64,000 nt of DNA. Origin: an uncultured Paracoccaceae bacterium. GTDB lineage: Bacteria > Pseudomonadota > Alphaproteobacteria > Rhodobacterales > Rhodobacteraceae. The DNA lies in contig CAKZRP010000064.1 in assembly GCA_937146765.1 (NCBI GenBank), positions 1 to 64,000 of the forward strand. The letters are read 5' to 3'. The translations under genes were made by a program, and so were the position numbers. Under the pieces are notes generated by a model. It was not told the origin of the DNA. It searched no databases and saw only the letters and a program-made list of their open reading frames with translations. Shown here in pieces: positions 1-9,886 of this stretch. The stretch's first letter is position 1. Every line of letters starts with the position of its first letter.

Positions 1-1146
<1,146 letters not shown>

Positions 1147-1156
1147 GGACGTCGCC

Positions 1157-2650
1157 ATGCTCTGGTCATTGTTGAAGATTCTCGTTTTTGTCGCGATCGT
1201 GGCGATGCTGGCCCTTGGGGCTGGCGTGTTGATGGAGACCGCGGGCGGTGTGCAGATCACCGTGGCGGGGACCGAATATACCCTGGGTGCGCTGCAATCG
1301 GTGATCGCGCTACTGGCGCTGATGTTGCTCACCTGGCTGTTTTTCAAGTTGTTGTCCTTGCTTGTGGCCACGCTCAAGTTTCTCAACGGGGATGAAACCG
1401 CCCTGTCCCGATATTTCGACAAGGGGCGCGAGCAGCGAGGCTATCAGGCCCTCTCAGACAGTCTCATGGCCTTGGCCGTAGGAGAGGGGCGCACGGCCCT
1501 GGCCAAGGCCGCACGGGCGGAGAAATACCTGCAGAACCCCGCCTTGACCGATCTTGTGGTGGCGCAGGCGGCCGAGCTTGCGGGGGATACCAAGCGGGCG
1601 GCCGAGGCCTACAAGCGCCTGTTGTCGGATCAGTCCACCCGATTTGTCGGTGTGCGCGGGATCATGCGACAGAAGCTGTCCGAAGGCGACACCGAGACGG
1701 CCCGCCACCTTGCGGAAAAAGCTCTGGCCCTGCGCCCCAAACACGAGGAAGTGCAGGACACTCTGCTGCGGCTGCAGGCCCAGGCGCAGGATTGGGCGGG
1801 CGCGCGCCAGACGCTCGCCACGAAACTCAAGACCGGAACCTTGCCGCGCGAGGTCTTCAAGCGGCGCGATGCGGTTCTTGCGCTCTCCTCGTCAAAAGCG
1901 CTTCTGGCCGAGGATGCGACGCCCGAGCAGCAGGAGCAGGCGATCGAGGCCAATCGGCTCTCGCCCGATCTGGTGCCGGCCGCAGCGCTTGCCGCGCGCA
2001 GCTACATTGCCAAGGGCAAGCCGCGCAACGCGGTTCGGATCCTTAAAAAGGCCTGGGAGGCGCAGCCGCATCCTGACCTTGCCCACGCCTTTGCCGAGAT
2101 CGAGCCGACCGAAAGCCCCAGAGATAGGGTCAAGCGCTTTGAACCGCTCCTGCGTCTCAAACCCGACCACGACGAAACCCGCCTGGTGAAGGCCGAACTG
2201 CTGATCGTGGCGGAGGACTTTCCCGAAGCGCGCCGGGCGCTGGGTGATCTGGTCGAGAGGGCACCGGATGCCCGCGCGCTGACCTTGATGGCGGCCATCG
2301 AAAAGGGACAGGGCGGACCGGATGCGATGGTCCAGGGCTGGCTGACCAAGGCGCTGTCGGCGCCCCGTGGTCCGCAATGGGTCTGCGAGGCCTGCAACCA
2401 CATCCACGCCGAATGGTCTCCGACCTGTGAGAATTGCACGAGTTTCGACACCCTGACCTGGAAACGCCCCGAGGCGCGGGACTACAGCGGTCTGGCCAGT
2501 GCCGCGATGCTGCCCCTGCTGACCTCTGCCGGTGGACAGAGCGCGGGCGCCATGACGGTCCGGGCGGCCGAAACGGTGGATCTCGTCGAAGAACCTCTCA
2601 CCCCAGGTTCCGCTGGTCTTGCGAAGAACAGCACCTCTCCGGAGAAATAG
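1157..2650 (+). CDS. HemY N-terminal domain / TPR protein with C-terminal zinc ribbon
   Basis: 497 residues. Two hydrophobic helices lie at about 3-25 and 40-65 (the HemY_N domain), followed by TPR-like helical repeats to about residue 400. Near the C-terminus is a four-cysteine ribbon (CEACNH...CENC) followed by TLTWK, like the rubredoxin-type knuckle of LapB/YciM. This is the alphaproteobacterial homologue of the E. coli hemY-locus protein, not the Bacillus protoporphyrinogen oxidase of the same name. The protein is probably an inner-membrane scaffold; a direct enzymatic role in heme synthesis is not established. The ATG at 1157 follows AAGGAC with suitable spacing. It is 10 bp after the mitofilin-like gene and likely in the same operon. 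Confidence 0.85.
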   Translation: MLWSLLKILVFVAIVAMLALGAGVLMETAGGVQITVAGTEYTLGALQSVIALLALMLLTWLFFKLLSLLVATLKFLNGDETALSRYFDKGREQRGYQALSDSLMALAVGEGRTALAKAARAEKYLQNPALTDLVVAQAAELAGDTKRAAEAYKRLLSDQSTRFVGVRGIMRQKLSEGDTETARHLAEKALALRPKHEEVQDTLLRLQAQAQDWAGARQTLATKLKTGTLPREVFKRRDAVLALSSSKALLAEDATPEQQEQAIEANRLSPDLVPAAALAARSYIAKGKPRNAVRILKKAWEAQPHPDLAHAFAEIEPTESPRDRVKRFEPLLRLKPDHDETRLVKAELLIVAEDFPEARRALGDLVERAPDARALTLMAAIEKGQGGPDAMVQGWLTKALSAPRGPQWVCEACNHIHAEWSPTCENCTSFDTLTWKRPEARDYSGLASAAMLPLLTSAGGQSAGAMTVRAAETVDLVEEPLTPGSAGLAKNSTSPEK

Positions 2651-2721
2651 GTCTTTTCTGCGCCGCGCGCCGATGCTAAATCGCGCGGCAGGAGCAGGCG
2701 CAACCGCCGTTGCGCTGCGCC
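2651..2721 (+). other. Leader of tRNA-Thr with two hairpins
   Basis: The short gap holds two inverted repeats: CCGCGCG (2663-2669) with CGCGCGG (2682-2688), and GCGCAAC (2698-2704) with GTTGCGC (2709-2715). Neither has a T-run, so they are not clear terminators. They could be processing or leader structures in front of the tRNA. Confidence 0.35.
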
Positions 2722-2797
2722 GCCGCTGTAGCTCAGCTGGTAGAGCACGTCATTCGTAATGATGGGGTCGGGGGTTCGAGTCCCTTCAGCGGCACCA
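2722..2797 (+). tRNA. tRNA-Thr (anticodon CGT)
   Basis: A 76-nt cloverleaf can be drawn by eye. The acceptor GCCGCTG pairs with CAGCGGC, the D-arm begins GCTCAGCTGG, and the anticodon stem CGTCA/TGATG encloses loop TTCGTAA with anticodon CGT. The T-arm contains GGTTCGAGTCC. Discriminator A and an encoded CCA end (2795-2797) are present. It reads ACG codons. Confidence 0.96.
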
Positions 2798-2946
2798 CTT
2801 TCCAGACCATATCCGAATTGGCCGATCCGTGGCGGTTCGGCTTCAGCGCCTGGACCCGCGGGACCTGGGCAGGGCTCCGTAGTGTCGTCGCCCCCGGGCG
2901 GAGATTGCTGCCGCGGGGCCCTTCGGTGGGGGGAACCTTTTGTTCC

Positions 2947-5121
2947 TCAGGCGACCCGAGTCCGTTTGGCTTCGGTCCAGTCTGCCGCGTCATTGGCCGC
3001 GGCAAAAGGCGCGTCGCTGAGGCGGAATCGTTTGACTGCGGATACCAGCTTGGCCGCTTCGTCGCGCAAGAGCTGCGTCGAGGCCGCCGTCTGTTCCAGC
3101 ATGGCGGCGTTCTGCTGAGAACTTTGATCCAGCTGTGTCACCGCTGAGTTCACCTCGCTGAGGCTGCTGGACTGGTCGGCCGCCGCCGAGGAGATCTGGT
3201 CGATCATCACAACCATGCTGGCGACGGTTTCCCGGATCGCATCCAACTCCCCGCCGGTGCGGCCCACAAGTTCGACCCCTTGGGTGACTTCGGTGCTGCT
3301 GTTGCGGATGAGCTGGTTGATTTCCTGCGTCGCTGCCGCAGAGCGCTGCGCAAGGGCGCGCACCTCGGAGGCCACCACCGCAAATCCGGCGCCGGCTTCC
3401 CCGGCGCGGGCGGCCTCGACCCCGGCGTTGAGCGCCAGCAGGTTGGTCTGGAACGAGACCCCCTCGATCAGGTCGGTGATCTTGCCAATGGCTTCAGAGG
3501 CTTCGCGGATTCGGTTGATCGAGGCGGTGGTCTCCTCAGAGACGGCAAGGGTGGATGTGACCCGGTTCTGGGTATTGAGCACAAAGTCCCGCGCCTTTTG
3601 GGAGTTGCTTGCCGTGTCGCGCACCGCATCGCTCAGGACCTGGATGGCACCGGCGGTCTCTTCCAGCGAGGCGGCCGAGGTCTCGCCGCGTTTGGACGCT
3701 TCCAGCGAGGCGGCGGAAATCTCGTTTGCGGTCTGGTTGAGGGTGACGCTGCTTTCGTAGAGCTGGGTCACGATTTCGGTCAGCGACAGGCTCAGGGTCT
3801 CCATCGCTGCGGAAATCTCCGCAAAGACTCCCTTGTGGGCGGAGGGCATCCGTTCGGTCAGGTCCCCCTGCGACAGGGCATCGAGGGTGTCCCTGACATC
3901 GCCGAGGCCCCGTTGGACCACCTCCCCGATCGCATTCACCCCATGCCCCAGCACCGCAAAATCGCTGTTGTCATCCTCGATCAGGATACGACGTGAGAAA
4001 TCGCCTTCGGCACAGGCGTTGATGACCTTGGAAATCTCTTGCGCCAGGCGCTCCTTCTCGGCCGCACTGCGGCGGAAATTCTCGATCGCGGTGCTGACGG
4101 CCCTGATCTCCGCAATGCGGGAAGAGGGAGCGTCGAGATCAAACCGGCCCGCCAACATCCCCTCGAGCACCCGTTTCACCCGACCAAGTGGGGTAGCGAT
4201 CTTCTGGGCCAGGACAAAGGCCAACAGCATGAAGAGGAGGAGCCCGCCCAGTCCCATCAGAGCGGCAGTGCGCACCATCTGCTCCTGGCGCGATTTGGCG
4301 GCCAGGGCCTTGTCCGCCCGCTGCTGGCTGATCAGGTTGCGGATTTCGACGACCAGCGGCTCGGCTGCGGCATAGCGATCAGACAAGATCGAAACGAGCT
4401 GCGTCTCGGTCCCGGTCTGGTCGACAAAGGCTGCAAAGGAGGATTGATAGGTGTCAAGAAGCGCGAGGATCTGGGTCTGCTGGGCGGCGTCGGCAAAATA
4501 GGAAGGCGGGAACGCGTGGAACTCGCTCACGCGGGCGTTCAGGCGCTCAAGATACTTGTTGTCCTTGCGCATGATGAAGTCCTTTTCATGCCGACGCATC
4601 ATCAGCATCTTGACCTGCAGTTCGGGATAGCTGGTGGCTTCGAGGCTGGTTTCGACCTCATGCACGGCCTGCCTGAGCTGACCTTGAAGCCCCTGGGTTT
4701 CGTCAAAACCAAGGCTGCGTTTCACCGCGACCACATCCGCAAAACTGTCTTGATAAGCAGAAATTGCGGATTTCAAGCCGGCAAGCAGAGCGGTCGATTG
4801 TTCCAGACCGGCGACTGCGGAGGTCTGGGTTTCCGCAGAGCTGACGGTCTCCAGCAGTGCCGCGGTGACCTGGTCATGTCGGCTCACATAGGTTTCTTCC
4901 TGGCGGAGCAGGAAATCCTTTTCCGCCCGGCGCGCCTGCAGGAAACCGATTTCCAAGGTGGCGATGGTCCTGTCGAGCTGTTCGATCCGCTCGATTTCCG
5001 CCTGAACATCATCCCGTATCGCATGGGTATAAAAGCTCAGACCGATGAGGGCGAGCATGATGACGGTCGCCAAGGCGACGATCGAGAGAATGGCGGTACG
5101 GATCGAGAAACTGAGAGACAT
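2947..5121 (-). CDS. Methyl-accepting chemotaxis protein with HBM-type sensor
   Basis: 724 residues. TM1 is at about 8-31. The periplasmic part is long and all-helical, and carries the paired signatures [10 protein letters not shown] and [10 protein letters not shown] typical of helical bimodular (HBM) sensors, a family reported to bind small organic acids. TM2 is at about 285-307, followed by two or three HAMP-like segments (GRFDL, GDFSR and GDLTE signatures). The signalling hairpin with [20 protein letters not shown] is near 560-600. It feeds CheA/CheW and so the flagellar motor, whose genes lie 3.8 kb away. The ligand cannot be read from sequence. The gene is divergent from the GMC/ligase operon. 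A TTAACC half-site upstream (about 5166-5173 on this strand) hints weakly at CtrA control. Confidence 0.95.
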   Translation of the reverse strand: MSLSFSIRTAILSIVALATVIMLALIGLSFYTHAIRDDVQAEIERIEQLDRTIATLEIGFLQARRAEKDFLLRQEETYVSRHDQVTAALLETVSSAETQTSAVAGLEQSTALLAGLKSAISAYQDSFADVVAVKRSLGFDETQGLQGQLRQAVHEVETSLEATSYPELQVKMLMMRRHEKDFIMRKDNKYLERLNARVSEFHAFPPSYFADAAQQTQILALLDTYQSSFAAFVDQTGTETQLVSILSDRYAAAEPLVVEIRNLISQQRADKALAAKSRQEQMVRTAALMGLGGLLLFMLLAFVLAQKIATPLGRVKRVLEGMLAGRFDLDAPSSRIAEIRAVSTAIENFRRSAAEKERLAQEISKVINACAEGDFSRRILIEDDNSDFAVLGHGVNAIGEVVQRGLGDVRDTLDALSQGDLTERMPSAHKGVFAEISAAMETLSLSLTEIVTQLYESSVTLNQTANEISAASLEASKRGETSAASLEETAGAIQVLSDAVRDTASNSQKARDFVLNTQNRVTSTLAVSEETTASINRIREASEAIGKITDLIEGVSFQTNLLALNAGVEAARAGEAGAGFAVVASEVRALAQRSAAATQEINQLIRNSSTEVTQGVELVGRTGGELDAIRETVASMVVMIDQISSAAADQSSSLSEVNSAVTQLDQSSQQNAAMLEQTAASTQLLRDEAAKLVSAVKRFRLSDAPFAAANDAADWTEAKRTRVA

Positions 5122-5254
5122 GGCACTTCTGTTTTGCTGCAGGTTTGCTTCATCTCTAGCAAACAGAGGTTAAGCTTGGGTTCCAGTGCCGCGGCTCGCT
5201 TCAAGGCGTTTGTCGGATTTATCCTGTTTTGATGTGGCCGGCGAGAGCAGAACA

Positions 5255-5281
5255 TTCTTTCAAGGATTGAAATTGAAAGAA
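5255..5281. promoter_or_regulatory. 27-bp dyad, candidate operator
   Basis: The perfect 9-bp arms TTCTTTCAA (5255-5263) and TTGAAAGAA (5273-5281) are separated by 9 bp. The dyad lies in the 280-bp divergent region between the chemoreceptor and the GMC oxidoreductase, 121 bp before the latter's start. No T-run follows it, so a protein-binding dyad is more likely than a terminator. The cognate regulator is not in the window. Confidence 0.5.
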
Positions 5282-5401
5282 AGGGCACAACCCAACGCTG
5301 TCACGCTGTCTGACGCATGGTAAAAGTGGACAGGCGTGAGGAACTGCGCGCTGATCGAGCCGGGGAGGCACCAGCCAGGTGCAGGCATGGGAGAGAACCG
5401 C

Positions 5402-7036
5402 ATGGAGTTCGATTATGTGATCGTCGGCGGTGGGTCGGCAGGATCGGTTCTGGCCGCGCGACTGTCCGAGGATCCGGCGTTGCGGATCTGCCTGATCGAA
5501 GCCGGCGGGCCGGGAGATGGGCTTCTGGTGCGCACCCCTGCGGCGGTTGTGGCAATGCTGCCGGGCCGTCCGAAGATCAACAACTGGGCCTATGAAACGG
5601 TGCCGCAGGTCGGGCTCAACGGGCGTCGGGGCTATCAGCCGCGCGGCAAGGTCCTCGGCGGGTCCAGCGCCATCAACGCCATGCTCTACATAAGGGGCCA
5701 TGCCGCGGATTACGACGAATGGGCCAACCTTGGCTGCGCCGGCTGGAGCTGGCGAGAGGTCCTGCCCTATTTTCAGCGCGCCGAGAATAACGAGATGGGA
5801 GCAGATGCGCTGCACGGGGCGGAGGGGCCGCTTCAGGTCAGCCATCAGAAGGCTCCGCGGGCGATCTCGCGTGCCTTCGTCGAGGCCGGCAGGCGTTTGC
5901 AGATCCGGCACACCACGGATTTCAACCGGGGCGACAATGAGGGCATCGGCCTCTACCAGGTGACCCAGTTTCATGACCCCGCCCGCAATGGCGAACGCTG
6001 TTCCGCAGCTGCAGCCTATGTATATCCCAACATGCATAGAGAAAACCTATGTATCCTGATCCGGTCCCATGCGCTGCGGGTGCTGTTTGACGGGTGCCGC
6101 GCCAGCGGGGTTGAAATCCTGCAAGGGGGAGAGAAGAAGGTGATCGCGGCGCGGCGCGAGGTGATCCTCAGCGGTGGCGCTTTCAACTCTCCGCAACTGC
6201 TGCAACTGAGCGGCGTCGGGCGGCCGGAGGATCTGGCAGCGCAGGGCATCGCCCTGCATCATGCGCTGACTGGGGTCGGGCAAAACCTGCAGGACCATCT
6301 GGACTTCACCCTGGCCTACCGAACGCGGGACCGGGACAATTTCGGCATCTCGCTGCAAGCCGGAATGACCCTGCTGCGCGAAGCACTGAAATGGCGCCTG
6401 GACGGGCGCAGCATGATCGCAACGCCCTTTGCCGAAGGGGCCGCCTTTCTGAAGACCGACCCCGCCCTGACCCGTGCGGATATTCAGTTGCATTTCGTCA
6501 TCTCCATCGTTGATGACCACGCCCGCCGATTGCATTGGGGTCATGGGGCAAGCTGCCACATCTGCGTGCTGCGACCGAAATCGCGTGGCACCGTGTCCCT
6601 GGCCTCTGCCGACCCTCTGGCTGCGCCCCGGATCGATCCGGGGTTCCTGTCCGAGCGCGCGGATCTCGACGTGTTGATGCGGGGGGTCCGTCAAGCGCGT
6701 CGCATCATGGCCGAGGCACCGCTGGCGGACTATCTGACGCGGGAACTGTTCATCGCGCAAGAGCCTGACGATGCCACTTTGGAGGCGCATATCCGGGCCC
6801 GGGCGGATACCATCTATCACCCGGTCGGCACCTGTCGCATGGGCATCGACGCCGGGGCCGTTGTCGGACCGGACCTGCGGGTGCACGGGCTGGATGCGCT
6901 GCGCGTGGTCGATGCCTCGGTGATGCCGAGGCTTGTTGGCGGCAATACCAATGCGCCGACCATCATGATTGCCGAGAAGGCTGCGGATATGATCCTTGGC
7001 CGCCCGGCCATGCCCCCGGCCGGGGCAACCGTTTGA
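5402..7036 (+). CDS. GMC family FAD-dependent alcohol dehydrogenase (choline dehydrogenase/AlkJ type)
   Basis: 544 residues. It opens with the FAD motif DYVIVGGGSAGSVLAARLSE and carries the GMC signature GKVLGGSSAINAMLYIRG at about 80-97. Near the C-terminus are the active-site His in HPVGTCRMG and the Asn in NTNAPTIMIAEKAADMI. It should oxidise an alcohol to an aldehyde and pass electrons to quinone at the inner membrane. The substrate is unknown. I chose ATG 5402 because GGGAGAG lies just upstream and the protein then starts at the nucleotide-binding strand; an upstream in-frame ATG at 5336 adds 22 unlikely residues. The acyl-CoA ligase gene begins 35 bp downstream, which favours an AlkJ-like role on medium-chain or related alcohols over choline. 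Confidence 0.88.
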   Translation: MEFDYVIVGGGSAGSVLAARLSEDPALRICLIEAGGPGDGLLVRTPAAVVAMLPGRPKINNWAYETVPQVGLNGRRGYQPRGKVLGGSSAINAMLYIRGHAADYDEWANLGCAGWSWREVLPYFQRAENNEMGADALHGAEGPLQVSHQKAPRAISRAFVEAGRRLQIRHTTDFNRGDNEGIGLYQVTQFHDPARNGERCSAAAAYVYPNMHRENLCILIRSHALRVLFDGCRASGVEILQGGEKKVIAARREVILSGGAFNSPQLLQLSGVGRPEDLAAQGIALHHALTGVGQNLQDHLDFTLAYRTRDRDNFGISLQAGMTLLREALKWRLDGRSMIATPFAEGAAFLKTDPALTRADIQLHFVISIVDDHARRLHWGHGASCHICVLRPKSRGTVSLASADPLAAPRIDPGFLSERADLDVLMRGVRQARRIMAEAPLADYLTRELFIAQEPDDATLEAHIRARADTIYHPVGTCRMGIDAGAVVGPDLRVHGLDALRVVDASVMPRLVGGNTNAPTIMIAEKAADMILGRPAMPPAGATV

Positions 7037-7071
7037 GACACCGATCCATGGAAATGCGAGGAGGAGACCCA

Positions 7072-8685
7072 ATGCTGGGCAAGATGATGACACAACCGCT
7101 GACGATCAGTTCCCTGATTGAACATGCGGGCAAATACCACGCCGGAACCGTTGTGACTTCGGTCGAGACCACGGGCGAGGTCAGCCACAGCACCTGGGGA
7201 ACGGTAGCCCGCAATGCCCGCAGGCTCGCGCAGGCGCTGGAGCGGCTGGGGATCGACCAAGGCGCGCGCTGCGGCACGATTGCCTGGAACAACCGCCGCC
7301 ATCTGGAAATCTATTTCGGCGTCGCGGGTGCCGGTTTCGTCTGCCACACCCTGAATCCGCGCCTGAAGGCGGAGCAGCTCATCTATATCCTGAACCATGC
7401 CGAGGACGAGGTTCTGTTCATCGACGCGACCTTTGTGCCCGCGGTGGCGCAGTTGCGCGCGCATCTGCCCAAGCTGCGCCATGTGGTGCTGATGGGGCCG
7501 GAATCTCCCGAAGCTGCGGCGCAGATCGAGGGGCTCCTGTTCTACGACAACCTGCTGGAGGCAGAGACGGGCGACTACAGCTGGCCCGCGCTGGACGAGA
7601 ATACGCCCTCGAGCCTGTGTTATACCTCCGGCACCACCGGGCACCCCAAGGGCGTGCTTTACACCCACCGGTCGACCGTGTTGCACTCCTTGGGGGGCAA
7701 CCAGCCGGACGGTCTGGCCCTGGCGGCACGTGACAGCGTGATGGCGGTGGTGCCGATGTTTCACGTGAATGCCTGGGGGGTGCCCTATATCACCGCTGCC
7801 GTTGGCGCGAAGTTGGTGTTGCCCGGACCCAAGCTGGATGGCGAAAGTCTGGTGAAGCTGATCGATGCGGAAGAGGTGACGATTGCACTCGGTGTGCCGA
7901 CGATCTGGATGGGCCTGTTGCAGGCCCTGAAAACCACCGGCAGCAAGATCCCGAGCCTGGAGCGTACCGTGGTCGGCGGCTCGGCCTTGCCGACGGTGAT
8001 GATCCCCACCTTCCGCGACACTTATGGTGTTGACCTGATCCATGCCTGGGGCATGACCGAGACCAGCCCGCTGGGCACCCTGAACCAGCTGCTGCAGAAA
8101 CATGCGCATCTGAGTGACGCCGAGAAGGGCAAGATCCGCGAAGGGCAGGGACGTCCGCCCTATGGGGTCGATCTGCGCCTGATTGGAGCGGATGGTTCCG
8201 TTCTGCCCCATGACGGCAAGACCCAGGGGGACCTGCAGATCCGCGGACACTGGATTATCGACACCTACTTTGGCGGCGAGCAGCCCGCCCTGACCGAGGA
8301 TGGTTGGTTCGACACCGGCGACGTGGCCACCATCGATGCGGATGGCTACATGATCATCCGCGACCGTTCCAAGGATATCATCAAATCAGGCGGCGAGTGG
8401 ATCTCCACCGTGGAGCTCGAGGACATCGCCATGTCGCATCCAAAAGTGGCACAGGCCGCCGCCATTGCCGCCCGCCATTCCAAATGGGATGAGCGTCCTG
8501 TGCTTGTTGTGGTGAAATCCGACGATAGCCTTACGGAGGTAGAGCTTCTTAAACACTATGATGGCAGGGTCGCCTCGTGGCAGATTCCCGACGCCGTGGT
8601 GTTCGTGGAGGCTCTGCCGCTCGGTGGAACCGGCAAGGTTCAGAAGAACAAGCTCCGCGAATCGTACGGTGATATGCTCTTGTGA
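7072..8685 (+). CDS. AMP-binding acyl-CoA ligase (AlkK/DmdB-like)
   Basis: 537 residues of the ANL adenylating family. The P-loop-like motif YTSGTTGHPKG is at about 184-194, with WGMTETSP near 325, the hinge DRSKDIIKSGGEW near 435, and the C-terminal catalytic Lys region LGGTGKVQK near 520. It activates a carboxylate as acyl-AMP and transfers it to CoA. The opening MLGKMMTQPLTISSLIEHA is typical of the medium-chain ligases AlkK and of DmdB, the methylmercaptopropionate-CoA ligase of roseobacters, so DMSP-derived methylmercaptopropionate is an alternative substrate. ATG 7072 follows GAGGAGA. The gene sits directly behind the alcohol dehydrogenase, consistent with alcohol to acyl-CoA conversion if an aldehyde dehydrogenase is supplied elsewhere. 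Confidence 0.88.
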   Translation: MLGKMMTQPLTISSLIEHAGKYHAGTVVTSVETTGEVSHSTWGTVARNARRLAQALERLGIDQGARCGTIAWNNRRHLEIYFGVAGAGFVCHTLNPRLKAEQLIYILNHAEDEVLFIDATFVPAVAQLRAHLPKLRHVVLMGPESPEAAAQIEGLLFYDNLLEAETGDYSWPALDENTPSSLCYTSGTTGHPKGVLYTHRSTVLHSLGGNQPDGLALAARDSVMAVVPMFHVNAWGVPYITAAVGAKLVLPGPKLDGESLVKLIDAEEVTIALGVPTIWMGLLQALKTTGSKIPSLERTVVGGSALPTVMIPTFRDTYGVDLIHAWGMTETSPLGTLNQLLQKHAHLSDAEKGKIREGQGRPPYGVDLRLIGADGSVLPHDGKTQGDLQIRGHWIIDTYFGGEQPALTEDGWFDTGDVATIDADGYMIIRDRSKDIIKSGGEWISTVELEDIAMSHPKVAQAAAIAARHSKWDERPVLVVVKSDDSLTEVELLKHYDGRVASWQIPDAVVFVEALPLGGTGKVQKNKLRESYGDMLL

Positions 8686-8697
8686 CCAGGGGCGATA

Positions 8698-8720
8698 GAG
8701 GCGGGAATTTGGCCCGCCTC
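8698..8720 (+). other. Hairpin after the ligase gene
   Basis: GAGGCGGG (8698-8705) and CCCGCCTC (8713-8720) form a perfect 8-bp stem with a 7-nt loop, 13 bp after the stop codon. No T-run follows, so intrinsic termination is uncertain. Confidence 0.4.
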
Positions 8721-8841
8721 AGGCCCCGCCTTAAAGGGGCCATATTTCCGCCCGGAGGCCGCCGCAACTCCACCCCCGAAAAGCCAGGATGGCCTCACTT
8801 TTGCCTTATAAACCATGCGTTTAGACGTGTTAACTGGGGCA

Positions 8842-8866
8842 ATTTTATCTGTTAAGACCTGATTAA
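8842..8866 (+). promoter_or_regulatory. CtrA-type site upstream of motB
   Basis: TTAA (8852-8855), seven bases, TTAA (8863-8866) is an exact match to the alphaproteobacterial CtrA consensus TTAA-N7-TTAA. It lies 51 bp before the motB start. The 13-mer ATTTTATCTGTTA (8842-8854) that contains the first half-site recurs exactly upstream of flgE (9801-9813). CtrA control of motility genes is established in this order; binding here is inferred. Confidence 0.65.
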
Positions 8867-8916
8867 GGAACCTCTCTGTATCCCGAATGTGGGTGAACAG
8901 AAAAGGTGGTGGGAAC

Positions 8917-9756
8917 ATGGTGGCTCATAGCAACGAAGCTCCTGTGATTATCAAGAAGGTGAAGAAGGTTGTCGGTGGCGGACACCACGGCGGCGCATGG
9001 AAGGTGGCCTATGCCGACTTCGTGACCGCGATGATGGCTTTCTTCCTTCTGATGTGGCTTTTGAACGCGACGACGGAAAAACAGCGTAAAGGTCTGGCGG
9101 ATTATTTCTCGCCCTCGATTCCGCTGAGCCGGGTCTCCGGCGGGGGCAACGGCGCCTTCCAGGGCGACACCATGTTCACCGAGGATGTGAAGCCGCAGAA
9201 CGGCATTGGCGCAACCAAGGAAAACCCGACGGATGCGTCCCGCGCTCAAGGTGACTCTGGCGTGGCCGACAATCAGCAGAATGACGCGGACGAGGAAGCC
9301 AGCTTCCGTCAGATCGCCGAAGAGTTGATGGGTCGTGGCGGCGAGAGCATGGTCAGCATCGATATGGCGCGCCACATCGTGACCCGCGTGACGGACGAAG
9401 GTCTGATCATCGAACTCTTCGAGACCGAGACCGCGCGTCTGTTCGAGGAAGGCACCGACCGGCCGACACCGCTGATGCGCGACCTGATGCGGATGGTGGC
9501 CCGCGTGACCGCTTCTGTCGAAAACAGTGCGGCCATCGGCGGTCACGTGGCCTCGGCACCGGTGGTCTTTGCCAACAACCCCGTCTGGGGGCTGTCCCAG
9601 GACCGAGCCAACATGACCCGTGAACTTCTGGAAACCGGCGGTCTCAAGGCCCAGCGAATCTCCCGTGTGACGGGTCACGCCGACCGCGATCTGGCCACCG
9701 GGAATCCAATGTCGGTACGCAACAACCGGGTCGAAATCATCCTGCTGCGCAAGTGA
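8917..9756 (+). CDS. motB: Flagellar motor stator protein MotB
   Basis: 279 residues from ATG 8917, chosen over an upstream in-frame ATG at 8887 because a GGTGGTGGGA ribosome-binding site precedes it. There is a short basic cytoplasmic tail, then one transmembrane helix containing the proton-channel Asp34 (YADFVTAMMAFFLLMW). A low-complexity linker and a C-terminal OmpA-like peptidoglycan-binding domain follow (TGHADRDLATGNPMSVRNNRVEI). It forms the proton-conducting stator with MotA, which is not in this window. It is the first gene of the flagellar group and has a CtrA-type site upstream. Confidence 0.95.
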   Translation: MVAHSNEAPVIIKKVKKVVGGGHHGGAWKVAYADFVTAMMAFFLLMWLLNATTEKQRKGLADYFSPSIPLSRVSGGGNGAFQGDTMFTEDVKPQNGIGATKENPTDASRAQGDSGVADNQQNDADEEASFRQIAEELMGRGGESMVSIDMARHIVTRVTDEGLIIELFETETARLFEEGTDRPTPLMRDLMRMVARVTASVENSAAIGGHVASAPVVFANNPVWGLSQDRANMTRELLETGGLKAQRISRVTGHADRDLATGNPMSVRNNRVEIILLRK

Positions 9757-9780
9757 AGCAGCCATAAAATCAAGGAAAAG

Positions 9781-9825
9781 GCGGCTAGCAGATAGATTGG
9801 ATTTTATCTGTTAGCCGCACGTTAA
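9781..9825 (+). promoter_or_regulatory. Hairpin overlapping a CtrA-type site upstream of flgE
   Basis: Arms GCGGCTAGCAGATA (9781-9794) and TATCTGTTAGCCGC (9805-9818) pair over 14 bp with one G-T wobble. The right arm contains TTAG (9811-9814), which with seven bases and TTAA (9822-9825) gives a one-mismatch CtrA site. The structure follows motB by 24 bp and may both attenuate motB read-through and overlap the flgE promoter. Confidence 0.55.
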
Positions 9826-9886
9826 GCACAGGCGCGGTAAGCCTTTCCTCGAAGAAAAATAAAGATGCAGCAGAAAGGCGTATCTA

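Noticed and set aside
5336..5401. Upstream start for the GMC oxidoreductase
   Set aside because: The extra 22 residues precede the FAD-binding strand that normally opens the protein, and the good ribosome-binding site is at 5389-5395.
8698..8720. Strong terminator after the acyl-CoA ligase
   Set aside because: The stem is good but no T-run follows, so it is listed only as a hairpin.
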